Source of the DNA: JBFHDX01 sp041584475
GTDB taxonomy: Bacteria > Pseudomonadota > Alphaproteobacteria > UBA8366 > JADFVY01
Assembly (NCBI GenBank): GCA_041584475.1
Contig: JBFHDX010000038.1
Coordinates: forward strand, 1 to 30,051
Length of the DNA: 30,051 nucleotides
Reading direction: 5' to 3'
Of the stretch, positions 1 to 8,105 are shown one piece after another; position 1 is the stretch's first letter; each line of letters begins with the position of its first letter. A model generated the notes under the pieces. That model was not told the origin of the DNA and did no database searches. It was given only the letters and a program-made list of their open reading frames with translations. A program made the position numbers and the translations under genes.

Positions 1-54
1 ATGCGCGGCGCACGCGCTATAACTGAGACGAGCCGCGAGACGGGGAGAGCCATC

Positions 55-3000
55 GTGCCCAAACGAACGGCGCGCAACGCCGGATCCAGAGCCTTCCGCA
101 AACTGCTGGTCGCCAACCGAAGCGAGATCGCGATCCGCGTGCTCCGTGCGGCCACCGAGCTCGGCCTGCGGACCGTCGCCATCTATTCCCACGAGGACCG
201 CTTCGCCCTGCACCGCTTCAAGGCGGACGAGAGCTATCCGGTCGGCCGCGGCAAGGAGCCGGTCCAGGCCTATCTCGACATCGAGGATATCCTGCGCATC
301 GCCCACGACGCCCACGTCGACGCGGTCCACCCCGGCTACGGGTTCCTCTCCGAAAACCCGGATTTCGCGCGCGCCTGCGGGGCCGCGGGCATTGCCTTCG
401 TGGGCCCGCCGCCGGAGGTCATGGAACGGCTGGGCAGCAAGGTGGCGGCACGCGCCCTTGCGGAGGATACCGGCATACCCGTCGTGCCGGCGACGGGCGG
501 CCTGCCGGATGACGCGGACGCGGTCGCCAGGCAGGCGAAGGAAATCGGCTACCCGCTGATGCTGAAGGCGAGCTGGGGCGGCGGCGGCAGGGGCATGCGC
601 GTGATCGAGGACGAGGCGCAGCTGGCCGAGCAGGTCGCGGCGGGTCGGCGCGAGGCCAGGGCCGCCTTCGGGCGCGACGAGGTATTCCTGGAGAAGCTGG
701 TGCAACGGGCCCGCCACGTGGAAGTCCAGGTGATCGCCGACCACCACGGCAATGTCGTGCATCTCTTCGAGCGCGACTGTTCGATGCAGCGGCGCAACCA
801 GAAGATCGTCGAGCGCGCCCCCGCGCCCTACCTGAACGAGGCGAGCCGCGCGGAAATCTGCGATGCGGCGGTCCGCCTGGCACACGCCGGCGGGTATCGA
901 AACGCGGGCACGGTCGAGTTCCTGATGGATGCCGACAGCGGACGGTTCTATTTCATCGAGGTCAACCCGCGCGTCCAGGTCGAGCATACGGTCACCGAAG
1001 AGATCACCGGCATCGACATCGTCAAGGCGCAGATCCGCATCGCCCAGGGGGCGCGCATCGGCACGGACGAATCGGGCGTGCCGCCGCAGCACAAGATCCG
1101 CTTCACCGGCCATGCCCTGCAGTGCCGCATCACGACCGAGGATCCGCAGAACCGGTTCATCCCGGATTACGGCCGAATCACGGCCTATCGCGGCGCGACC
1201 GGCTTCGGCATCCGGCTGGACGGCGGTACGGCCTTCTCCGGCGCCCTGATCACACCCTTCTACGATTCGCTACTGGAGAAGGTGACGGCCTGGGCTCCAT
1301 CCGGCGAGGAAGCGATCCGGCGCATGGACCGGGCACTGCGCGAATTCCGCATTCGCGGCGTCTCCACCAACCTGCCGTTTCTCGAGGCGCTGATCAGCCA
1401 TCCGCGCTTTCGCACCGCGGATTATACGACGCGGTTCATCGACGAGACGCCGGAGCTGTTCCACTTCCCGCGCCGGCGCGACCGGGCGACCCGCCTGCTG
1501 ACCTTCATCGGCGACGTCCTGGTCAACGGCAACCCCGAGGTCGCGGGGCGGGTCCAGCCGGGCGAGCTGCCCGCGCCCGAGCCGCCGCAGCCGCCGCCCG
1601 GCGATCCCCCGGAGGGCACGAGGCAGCTGTTGCAGCGGCTGGGTCCGGAGGGGTTCGCCCGCTGGATGCTGGAGCGCAAGGAGGTGCTGATCACCGACAC
1701 CACGATGCGCGATGCGCACCAGTCGCTGCTGGCGACGCGCATGCGCTCTTACGACATCCTCGCGGTGGCGCCATGGTATGCGCACGCCTTCCCGCAATTG
1801 TTGTCGATGGAGAGCTGGGGCGGCGCCACCTTCGACGTCGCCCTGCGATTCCTCAAGGAGGATCCGTGGGAGCGCCTCGCCCAACTCTGCGAGAGGACGC
1901 CGAACCTGTTGCAGCAGATGCTGCTGCGCGGCGCCAACGGCGTCGGCTACAAGAACTATCCCGACAACGTGGTGCGCTTCTTCGTGCAGCAGGCGGCGAG
2001 CGGCGGCATCGACCTGTTCCGCGTCTTCGACTCGCTGAACTGGGTGGAGAACATGCGCGTCGCGCTCGACGCCGTCTGCGAGACCGGAAAGCTGTGCGAA
2101 GCGGCGATCTGCTACACGGGCGACCTGACGGCCCGCGACCCGGGCAAGTACGATCTCAAATACTATGTCGGGCTGGCCAAGGCGCTGGAGGCGGCCGGCG
2201 CGCATATCCTGGCGATCAAGGACATGGCCGGGCTGTGCCGGCCGGAGGCCGCGCGAACGCTGGTCGCGGCGCTGAAGCAGGAGATCGGCATACCGATCCA
2301 CTTCCACACCCATGACACGGGCGGCGTCGCCGTCGCCAGCGTGCTGGCGGCGACCGCGGCGGGCGCCGATGCGGTCGACCTCGCCGTCGATTCCATGAGC
2401 GGGTTCACCTCCCAGCCCAGCCTCGGGGCGGTCGTGGCCGCGCTGGCCGGTGGCGAGCGCGATCCGGGGCTCGACAGCGGGGCCGTGCACGTCGCTTCGC
2501 ATTACTGGGAGGAGGTGCGGCGACACTACGCCGCCTTCGAGAGCGACATCCGCGCCGGCTCGTCAGACGTGTTCGAGCACGGCATGCCGGGCGGGCAGTA
2601 CACCAACCTTCGCGAGCAGGCGCGCGGCATGGGGCTGGAGAAGCACTGGCCGGACGTGACGCGGGCCTATGCCGACGTCAACCGCATGTTCGGCGACATC
2701 GTGAAGGTGACGCCGACCTCGAAGGTCGTCGGCGACATGGCGCTGGCCATGGTCGCCGGCGCGCTCACTCCGGCGGACGTGCTGGATCCGGACAAGGACA
2801 TCGCCTTCCCGGAGTCGGTCGTCGAGCTGTTCCGCGGCAATATCGGCCAGCCGGTCGGCGGCTTCCCCGAGGCGCTGCAGAAGAAGGTCCTGAAAGGGCA
2901 GCAGCCGCTGACGGTGCGGCCGGGATCGGTGCTGCCGGCGGCGGACCTGGAGGCCGAGCGCGCCGAGGCGGAGAAGAAGATCCGGCGCGGAATCAGCGAC

Positions 3001-3531
3001 CTGGAGCTCGCGTCCTGGCTGATGTACCCGGCGGTGTTTGCCGACTATGCCAAGCATCGACGCCGCTATGCCGACGTATCGGTGCTGCCGACCGACGTCT
3101 TCTTCTACGGCCTTACCGCCCAGAGCGAGATCGCCGTCGACATCGAGCCGGGCAAGACCCTGATCATCCGCTGGCAGGCGACCGGCGACCTCGACGACGA
3201 CGGCAACCGCACGGTCTTCTTCGAGCTCAACGGCCAGCCGCGCACCGTCAAGGTGCCCGACCGCGCCCTGGCGGCGGCGGGTCGCAAGAACCGCAAGGCC
3301 GACCAGGGCGATACGGGGCAGATCGGAGCCCCGATGCCGGGCATGATCGTCTCGGTCTCGGTCAAGGCGGGCGACGACGTCGTCGCCGGGGACCGGCTGT
3401 TCGTGATCGAGGCGATGAAGATGGAAACCGCGGTCTACGCGGACACCGGCGGCAGGGTGAGCGAAATCGTCACCGGCCCCGGCAGCCGCGTCGAGCCGCA
3501 CGATTTGGTCCTCGTGCTGGACACCGGCTGA
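55..3531 (+). CDS. pyc: Pyruvate carboxylase, single-chain biotin enzyme
   Basis: Carboxylates pyruvate to oxaloacetate with ATP and bicarbonate, refilling the TCA cycle; cytosolic. The complete single-chain order is visible. The biotin carboxylase covers about residues 10-460, with the Gly-rich ATP-grasp loop near 171 (KASWGGGGRG) and the FIEVNPRVQVEH block near 301. The carboxyltransferase follows, with TDTTMRDAHQS near 547, metal-site Asp548, Lys722 in IKDMAG, and His751/His753. The C-terminal biotinyl domain has EAMKMET with the biotin-accepting Lys1122. The frame is open from ATG at base 1, but GTG at 55 is preferred: GGGAGAG lies 6 bases upstream, and the resulting 1158 residues match the family's usual ~1150. 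Starting at base 1 would add 18 residues. No neighbouring gene is obviously linked to it. The call is essentially certain; only the start is open. Confidence 0.96.
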   Translation: MPKRTARNAGSRAFRKLLVANRSEIAIRVLRAATELGLRTVAIYSHEDRFALHRFKADESYPVGRGKEPVQAYLDIEDILRIAHDAHVDAVHPGYGFLSENPDFARACGAAGIAFVGPPPEVMERLGSKVAARALAEDTGIPVVPATGGLPDDADAVARQAKEIGYPLMLKASWGGGGRGMRVIEDEAQLAEQVAAGRREARAAFGRDEVFLEKLVQRARHVEVQVIADHHGNVVHLFERDCSMQRRNQKIVERAPAPYLNEASRAEICDAAVRLAHAGGYRNAGTVEFLMDADSGRFYFIEVNPRVQVEHTVTEEITGIDIVKAQIRIAQGARIGTDESGVPPQHKIRFTGHALQCRITTEDPQNRFIPDYGRITAYRGATGFGIRLDGGTAFSGALITPFYDSLLEKVTAWAPSGEEAIRRMDRALREFRIRGVSTNLPFLEALISHPRFRTADYTTRFIDETPELFHFPRRRDRATRLLTFIGDVLVNGNPEVAGRVQPGELPAPEPPQPPPGDPPEGTRQLLQRLGPEGFARWMLERKEVLITDTTMRDAHQSLLATRMRSYDILAVAPWYAHAFPQLLSMESWGGATFDVALRFLKEDPWERLAQLCERTPNLLQQMLLRGANGVGYKNYPDNVVRFFVQQAASGGIDLFRVFDSLNWVENMRVALDAVCETGKLCEAAICYTGDLTARDPGKYDLKYYVGLAKALEAAGAHILAIKDMAGLCRPEAARTLVAALKQEIGIPIHFHTHDTGGVAVASVLAATAAGADAVDLAVDSMSGFTSQPSLGAVVAALAGGERDPGLDSGAVHVASHYWEEVRRHYAAFESDIRAGSSDVFEHGMPGGQYTNLREQARGMGLEKHWPDVTRAYADVNRMFGDIVKVTPTSKVVGDMALAMVAGALTPADVLDPDKDIAFPESVVELFRGNIGQPVGGFPEALQKKVLKGQQPLTVRPGSVLPAADLEAERAEAEKKIRRGISDLELASWLMYPAVFADYAKHRRRYADVSVLPTDVFFYGLTAQSEIAVDIEPGKTLIIRWQATGDLDDDGNRTVFFELNGQPRTVKVPDRALAAAGRKNRKADQGDTGQIGAPMPGMIVSVSVKAGDDVVAGDRLFVIEAMKMETAVYADTGGRVSEIVTGPGSRVEPHDLVLVLDTG

Positions 3532-3627
3532 CGTCGCGCCGGACAACGTCGCCGGTCACGCACGTCGCGCGCGGCAGCGAATTCGATGTCCGGCGCCGTG
3601 CACCCCGCGCCGCGCCGCTACGGAGCC

Positions 3628-4503
3628 TTAATTTCCCCGCCGGTGCAGCGTGACCTGGTTGTACATGCCCTCGATGTTCATCGACAGCCAGGCATCGTAC
3701 TGCCCCCAGCCCTTGTACTTGTCGAGCCGGATCGACGCCTTCATCTGGTCGAGCGTCTGGCCGGCGCGCGCGGCCGCCAGTACGGCAGCGTGCAGCGCCT
3801 CGAAATATTCGCGGTGCTCGGTGACGTCGGCCTTGGTCCCGAGCGGCCCGTGACCGGGAGCGAGGATGTCGAAATCGAGCCCCTCCATCACGCGCAGCGC
3901 CTCGATCCAGTCGGGAATGTAGGCATCTGAGAGCGTCTGGTAGGGCAGCCGCTTGACCGACACCAGATCGACGGCGAACAGCACCCGCTCGGCGGGGAAG
4001 CGCATGACGATAAGGTTGTCCGAGTGCGAGCGGCCGGGCCAGATCAGCTCTACCGACTTGCCGCCGAGCTCGATCGTCATGCGGTCGCTGAAGGTGAGTT
4101 CGGGCACGGCGGTCGGTCGCCCCTCGCCGACGATGGTGCGCCGCGCGTTCTCGTGCGCGACGACGATGGCCGTGTCGTCGAACACCTCGCCGCCGGCACT
4201 GTGGTCGGCGTGATCGTGGCTCAGCACGAGGTAGCGGATCGGCCGGTCGAAGCGGCTGGCGATCTCGGCCTTCAGCCACGCCGCGGCCTCGGCGTTGATG
4301 GGGTCGGTGACGATTACGCCCTCCGGCGTGACGAGAAACACCGAGAAGTGGAAATTGTTCTGGAACCGGTAAAGGTCGCCGGCGATCTTCGTGATCTCCC
4401 GTTTCGTGGCCTGTTGCGCACCGGCCCCGGGAGCGGAAAGAGCGACGGCCAGCGCCAGAGCCGACGCGGCCAACGCGTGGAACGTGCTTCGCATGTAAGG
4501 CAT
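3628..4503 (-). CDS. Secreted metallo-beta-lactamase-fold hydrolase
   Basis: A 291-residue zinc hydrolase of the metallo-beta-lactamase superfamily. The full metal-ligand set is visible: HDHADH at 96-101 (His96, His98, Asp100, His101), His160 in GRSHSDN, Asp179, and His218 in GHGP. An N-terminal signal peptide with a hydrophobic core at about residues 10-25 and likely cleavage near Ala29 points to the periplasm. The ATG at 4503 is chosen because AAGGAGG sits 5 bases upstream; a second in-frame ATG at 4494 is less well spaced. The open frame extends further upstream, but that part has no ribosome site and reads like non-coding sequence. The superfamily includes beta-lactamases, lactonases, thioesterases and sulfur-metabolism hydrolases, and nothing here selects the substrate. 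It stands alone, convergent with pyc. Confidence 0.88.
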   Translation of the reverse strand: MPYMRSTFHALAASALALAVALSAPGAGAQQATKREITKIAGDLYRFQNNFHFSVFLVTPEGVIVTDPINAEAAAWLKAEIASRFDRPIRYLVLSHDHADHSAGGEVFDDTAIVVAHENARRTIVGEGRPTAVPELTFSDRMTIELGGKSVELIWPGRSHSDNLIVMRFPAERVLFAVDLVSVKRLPYQTLSDAYIPDWIEALRVMEGLDFDILAPGHGPLGTKADVTEHREYFEALHAAVLAAARAGQTLDQMKASIRLDKYKGWGQYDAWLSMNIEGMYNQVTLHRRGN

Positions 4504-4528
4504 GTAAGCCTCCTTGTCATGGGTTGGT

Positions 4529-4546
4529 CCGGCCCGCACGGGCCGG
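4529..4546 (-). other. Hairpin in the leader of the hydrolase gene
   Basis: CCGGCCCG (4529-4536) and CGGGCCGG (4539-4546) form a near-perfect inverted repeat just upstream of the ribosome site (4509-4515) of the minus-strand hydrolase gene. No T-tract follows in that direction. It could be an mRNA leader structure or a protein site; the sequence does not decide. Confidence 0.35.
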
Positions 4547-4675
4547 TTCGCGCATTGTCCCGTGCGCGCGGGCGGGCAATATCCAACCACAGGTCGTGTG
4601 CGGGCGGAAGGGGCGAGCGCGTCTTCGAGCGGTCCCGGCGGGGTGGCGCTTCGTCCGACCCCGCGGACTGAGGGC

Positions 4676-4706
4676 TTGACAGCCGGTCGGTCCGCCGTGG
4701 GATCAT
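4676..4706 (+). promoter_or_regulatory. Possible promoter of the small secreted protein gene
   Basis: A perfect -35 hexamer TTGACA (4676-4681) lies about 75 bases before the ATG at 4758. The best -10 match, GATCAT (4701-4706), is weak and at a long 19-base spacing, so only the -35 is convincing. Confidence 0.35.
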
Positions 4707-4757
4707 CCGGTCCCGAACCGTCAGCCCCCACCGCAGCCAGCAAACGGAGACCAGCAC

Positions 4758-5003
4758 ATGCGCAAGCGTTTCCGCGCCGCCACTCTCGCCCTTCTCGCCG
4801 CTTCGATGCTCGCCGCCCCGGTGCTCGCGCAGACGATCGTCGGCCCGGACGCCGCACGGATCGTCGCCCAGGGACAGATCAGGGCGACATCCGCGGCGCC
4901 CTACGAGGGGTTCATCCTGTTGATCGAGTTTTCGGGCAAGAATTACGTCTGCGCCGTCGCGGCGCGCGGCAAGGTGCAGTACTGCGACCCGCTGCAGTGG
5001 TAG
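4758..5003 (+). CDS. Small secreted protein of unknown function
   Basis: Encodes 81 residues. A clear signal peptide (basic MRKRFR, hydrophobic core, VLA-Q cleavage near residue 24) would release a mature protein of about 57 residues. The mature part has exactly two cysteines, Cys65 and Cys76, which could form one disulfide in the periplasm. GGAG at 4746-4749 is 8 bases before the ATG, and a TTGACA box lies upstream, so this looks like a real gene rather than a chance frame. I do not recognise a family. It is divergent from the metallo-hydrolase gene and convergent with the next small gene; neither arrangement suggests a function. Confidence 0.7.
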   Translation: MRKRFRAATLALLAASMLAAPVLAQTIVGPDAARIVAQGQIRATSAAPYEGFILLIEFSGKNYVCAVAARGKVQYCDPLQW

Positions 5004-5018
5004 GGCCGCCGCGCCGCC

Positions 5019-5273
5019 TCACTGCCAGGCGACGGGCCCCTTGCGCGCATACATCGTGAGGTCCCAGGTCGCCGATGCGGTGTCGTGGCGCAGGATCCAG
5101 ATCCTCCCGGCGGCATCGGTGACCTTGAAATAGCGGCGGTCGGGCGCGAGCCAGCGGTCGACGATCTCCGCCACCTCGATCGCCCGGTCGTCGAGGAAGA
5201 AGCGCCGCGGCTCCTGCTCTCCGCGGTGGCCGGCGTAGCATTCGACGCGCACCTGGCCGGGGCTTTCGGTCAT
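5019..5273 (-). CDS. Small cytosolic protein of unknown function
   Basis: Encodes 84 residues with no signal peptide or membrane segment. The sequence reads as a compact mostly-beta domain: RVECYAGHR, then a region with VAEIVDRWL, then YFKVTDAAGRIWILRHD. This loosely recalls small domains of the DUF6504 type, which share a VDRW-then-YYRV pattern; that is a resemblance from memory, not a search result. The ATG at 5273 is chosen because GGAGAGG lies just upstream. The longer open frame to 5399 would run through the start region of the divergent nuclease-like gene. The two starts are about 65 bases apart, so they may share a control region. Confidence 0.68.
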   Translation of the reverse strand: MTESPGQVRVECYAGHRGEQEPRRFFLDDRAIEVAEIVDRWLAPDRRYFKVTDAAGRIWILRHDTASATWDLTMYARKGPVAWQ

Positions 5274-5337
5274 GCGTTCCTCTCCGACGGGCAGTCGTCT
5301 TGCGTTCATCGCACCCGATGTTACTGTTCCCGCCACC

Positions 5338-5829
5338 ATGAACAAGATGATTCGACGGCTGGCCCTATTCGCACTGGCCGGCCTCGTCTGGTCCGTCACA
5401 GCGGGGTCCGACGCCGAAGCGCAGGAGACGCGTGGCGCTGCCCGCGCCGTCGACGGCGATACGCTGGAGATCGCCGGCCGAATCTTTCACCTGCGCGGCA
5501 TCGATGCCCCCGAGCCGGGGCAGACCTGCGACTGGCCGGAGCGGACGATCGACTGCGGCGAGATTGCGCGGCTCGCGCTGATGGATCTGGTCGCCGGCGC
5601 CGCCGTCGCCTGCATGCCGGCGGGAACGACCGCCGACGGCGAGGCGACGGCGCTGTGCGTCGCCGGCGGCTTCGACCTGTCGGCCAACATGGTGCATACC
5701 GGCTGGGCGCTCGCCGACCCGCAGAGCGGCGGCGAATACGCCGACATCGAGGCGCGGGCGCGCGCCGCGCGACGCGGCGTCTGGAAGGGTGGGTTCGACC
5801 CGCCCTGGGAATGGCGCAATCGCCGTTAG
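5338..5829 (+). CDS. Secreted staphylococcal-nuclease-like protein, possibly inactive
   Basis: Encodes 163 residues: a signal peptide (about 1-28, cleavage near AEAQ) followed by a thermonuclease (SNase-fold) domain. Family marks are VDGDTLEI near 38-45, HLRGIDAPE at 51-59 (Arg53 and Glu59 matching catalytic Arg35 and Glu43 of the staphylococcal enzyme), GFDLSANMVHTGWAL near 111-125, and RRGVWKG near 145. The usual YGR segment carrying the second catalytic arginine is replaced by DGEATALC, so full nuclease activity is doubtful. Cys64, Cys73, Cys92 and Cys107 could form disulfides in the periplasm. The start at 5338 has only a weak ribosome site; ATG 5347 is possible. Confidence in the fold is high, in activity low. 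Confidence 0.85.
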   Translation: MNKMIRRLALFALAGLVWSVTAGSDAEAQETRGAARAVDGDTLEIAGRIFHLRGIDAPEPGQTCDWPERTIDCGEIARLALMDLVAGAAVACMPAGTTADGEATALCVAGGFDLSANMVHTGWALADPQSGGEYADIEARARAARRGVWKGGFDPPWEWRNRR

Positions 5830-5854
5830 CGCGTTATCCGATTGGTTCGCACCG

Positions 5855-5883
5855 GCCGATTCCACGTGAGTGGATGATGTACT
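5855..5883 (+). repeat. 29-nt dispersed repeat, copy A
   Basis: GCCGATTCCACG, three variable bases (TGA), then GTGGATGATGTACT. The reverse complement of 29958-29986 matches it at 26 of 29 positions, and all three differences fall in the centre. The arms TCCAC/GTGGA can form a short hairpin with the variable bases in the loop. It lies 25 bases after the stop of the nuclease-like gene. It looks like a REP-like intergenic element or a protein site; its genome-wide copy number cannot be seen here. Confidence 0.65.
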
Positions 5884-5975
5884 GGTCCCCGGTCGACGCC
5901 TGCGGCATGGCGACGCGGGGGGCTTGGCCGCGCGCGCAATCACGGATATCAAGATCGACGGGGCCTGCAACCGCA

Positions 5976-5994
5976 GCCGGCCATGGTGGCCGGC
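5976..5994 (+). other. Hairpin before the SCO gene
   Basis: GCCGGCCA (5976-5983) and TGGCCGGC (5987-5994) form a perfect 8-bp stem with a 3-base loop, ending 8 bases before the ribosome site of the SCO-family gene. An alternative ATG for that gene (5983) lies inside this hairpin, which argues for the TTG start downstream. Confidence 0.4.
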
Positions 5995-6015
5995 CCGGCA
6001 ACAAGGGGAAACGCT

Positions 6016-6651
6016 TTGCGCCTGTTGAGGATCGCGCTCTGGCTCGCCGCCGCGACGTTCGCCGGATTTACCGGCGGGCACCTGCTGATGCGGTCGCTCG
6101 AGGAGACCGAGACACGCCCGCGGCAGACGGCCGAGGAGATCGCACGCGACCTCGTAACCGGCGAGTTCGACCTCGTCGACCATAGCGGCCGGCGGGTGTC
6201 GAGCAGTGATTTCGAAGGCATGTGGCGCCTCGTCTTCTTCGGCTACACGCATTGCCCCGACGTCTGCCCGACGACGATGGCCACGGTCGCGCAGGTGCTC
6301 GACGAGCTCGGCGACGACGCGGGCCGCGTGCAGCCGCTGTTCATCACCATCGATCCGACGCGCGATACGCCCGCCGTGCTGGCCGACTACGTCGCGGCCT
6401 TCCACCCGCGCGTCATCGGGCTGACCGGATCGCCGGAGGCGGTCGCGGCGGCGGCGCGATCGTTCCGGGTCTATTTCTCGAAGGTGACGTTCGACGGCGA
6501 TGACGGCGGTGCAGCGGACCCGGACTACGCGATCGACCATACCGCCTTCCTGTATCTGATGGATGCGGAAGGTCGCTACGCGAAGGCGTTCTCACCGAGC
6601 GACGCGGCAGCGGACATCGCCGCCGCGATCCGCGCCCGGCTCGGCCGCTGA
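6016..6651 (+). CDS. SCO1/SenC-family copper chaperone, membrane-anchored
   Basis: A 211-residue SCO protein, a thioredoxin-fold copper chaperone or thiol reductase that in bacteria helps assemble the CuA centre of cytochrome oxidase or defends against oxidative stress. An N-terminal hydrophobic segment (about 3-22) anchors it with the domain in the periplasm. The copper/redox residues are visible: Cys80 and Cys84 in HCPDVC and His175 in DHTAFLYLMD; the ITIDPTRDTP segment near 112 is also typical. The start is taken as TTG at 6016, with AAGGGGA 6 bases upstream. ATG at 5983 would add 11 residues but lacks a ribosome site and sits in a hairpin. No cytochrome oxidase genes are nearby, so its client is unknown. 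Confidence 0.92.
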   Translation: MRLLRIALWLAAATFAGFTGGHLLMRSLEETETRPRQTAEEIARDLVTGEFDLVDHSGRRVSSSDFEGMWRLVFFGYTHCPDVCPTTMATVAQVLDELGDDAGRVQPLFITIDPTRDTPAVLADYVAAFHPRVIGLTGSPEAVAAAARSFRVYFSKVTFDGDDGGAADPDYAIDHTAFLYLMDAEGRYAKAFSPSDAAADIAAAIRARLGR

Positions 6652-6728
6652 AGCGGCCATCGAGCGCGGACCGGAGCGGACGGCTGCGGCGGCGGGGGCG
6701 GTCGGAATGCCCTGCGGCCACTACCTCG

Positions 6729-8102
6729 CTACTTGATGATGACCTCCGGTCCCATGAGCGCCGTCGGCAGCAGCGTCGACAGCCACGGTATGTACGTCAC
6801 CATGATCAGGAACAGGAACAGGATGCCGAGCCACGGCAGCGCCGCTCGCACGACGCGGATCATCGGCATGCCGGCGACACCCGAGGTAACGAACAGGTTG
6901 AGGCCGACCGGCGGGGTGATCATGCCGATCTCCATGTTGACGACCATGATGATGCCGAGATGGATCGGATCGATGCCGAGGCTGATCGCGATCGGAAACA
7001 CCAGCGGTGCGACGATGACGATCAGGCCCGACGGTTCCATGAACTGGCCGCCGATCAGCAGTATGAGGTTCACGATGATGAGGAACACGATCGGCCCGAA
7101 ACCGGCCTCCAGCATCGCCCCGGCGATCGCTTGCGGGATCTGCTCATCGGTCAGCACGTGCTTGAGGATCAGCGCGTTGGCGATGATGAACAGCAGCATG
7201 ATCGTGGTCTTGCCGGCCTCGAACAGGGAATGCTTGGTGTCGGGGTGGGCGAAGACCGTGAGCAGCGCCTGCGGGCGCGACAGCAGGCTGTGCCGTTCGT
7301 CGCCGTCGCCCTTCAGCGGCCCCATGTCCTTGTAGACGAAATTGGCGATGAAGAAGGCGTAGACGGCGGCGACGGCGGCCGCCTCGGTCGGCGTGAAGAT
7401 GCCACCGTAGATGCCGCCGAGGATGATGATGATTAGGAACAGGCCCCAGGCGGCGTCGCGCGCGGAGGACAGGATCTCGCGCCAGCCCGCCCAGTCCTGT
7501 GCCGGCAGGTGGCGGATCTTCGCCGCGACGTAGATGCCGATCATCAGCATCAGCCCGGCGACGATGCCGGGAATGACGCCGGCGAGGAACATGCGGCCGA
7601 CCGAGACGTCGACCGCCGACGCGTAGACGACCATGACGATCGACGGCGGGATCAGGATGCCGAGCGTGCCGGCGTTGCAGATGACGCCGGCGGCGAAGTC
7701 GCGCGTATAGCCGACCTGCCGCATGCCGGCGATGACGATGGTGCCGATGGCCACCACGGTCGCCGGCGACGAGCCCGACAGCGCCGCGAACAGCATGCAG
7801 GCGAACACCCCGGCGATCGCCAGCCCGCCCTGGAAGTGGCCGACGCAGGCGATGGCGAAGCGGATGATGCGCCGCGCGACGCCGCCGGTCGACATGAAGG
7901 TCGAGGCCAGGATGAAGAACGGGATTGCCAGCAGCGTATAATGCCCGGCGAAGGCGTTGAAAAGAGTCTGCGCGATCGAACCGAGCGAGCTGTCGGAGAA
8001 CACCATCAGGAAGATGATCGAGCTGAGGCCGAGCGAGACGGCGATCGGCACGCCGATCAGCATGAAGCCGATCACCATCGCGAACAGGAAGACGACATCC
8101 AT
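6729..8102 (-). CDS. dctM: TRAP transporter large permease, DctM type (system 1)
   Basis: A 457-residue inner-membrane protein with about a dozen hydrophobic segments, the Na+-driven translocation subunit of a tripartite ATP-independent transporter. Family marks include FILASTFMSTGGVARRI, FAALSGSSPATVVAIGTI and the AGVICNAGTLGILIPPSI block, and GIYGGIFTPTEAAAVAAVYAF in the middle. A hydrophilic stretch at about 255-285 makes it longer than the common ~430-residue DctM. It starts 3 bases after the DctQ stop, so the two are surely cotranscribed, and it ends the operon. The partner binding protein resembles C4-dicarboxylate DctP, so malate, succinate or fumarate are reasonable guesses but not proven. 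Confidence 0.94.
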   Translation of the reverse strand: MDVVFLFAMVIGFMLIGVPIAVSLGLSSIIFLMVFSDSSLGSIAQTLFNAFAGHYTLLAIPFFILASTFMSTGGVARRIIRFAIACVGHFQGGLAIAGVFACMLFAALSGSSPATVVAIGTIVIAGMRQVGYTRDFAAGVICNAGTLGILIPPSIVMVVYASAVDVSVGRMFLAGVIPGIVAGLMLMIGIYVAAKIRHLPAQDWAGWREILSSARDAAWGLFLIIIILGGIYGGIFTPTEAAAVAAVYAFFIANFVYKDMGPLKGDGDERHSLLSRPQALLTVFAHPDTKHSLFEAGKTTIMLLFIIANALILKHVLTDEQIPQAIAGAMLEAGFGPIVFLIIVNLILLIGGQFMEPSGLIVIVAPLVFPIAISLGIDPIHLGIIMVVNMEIGMITPPVGLNLFVTSGVAGMPMIRVVRAALPWLGILFLFLIMVTYIPWLSTLLPTALMGPEVIIK

Positions 8103-8105
8103 CGG

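Noticed and set aside
5860..5875. A resemblance of repeat copy A to a chromosome-partition parS site (TTCCACGTG).
   Set aside because: Only half of the 16-base parS palindrome is present, the other half does not match, and copy B loses even this by its changed centre. No parAB genes are near.
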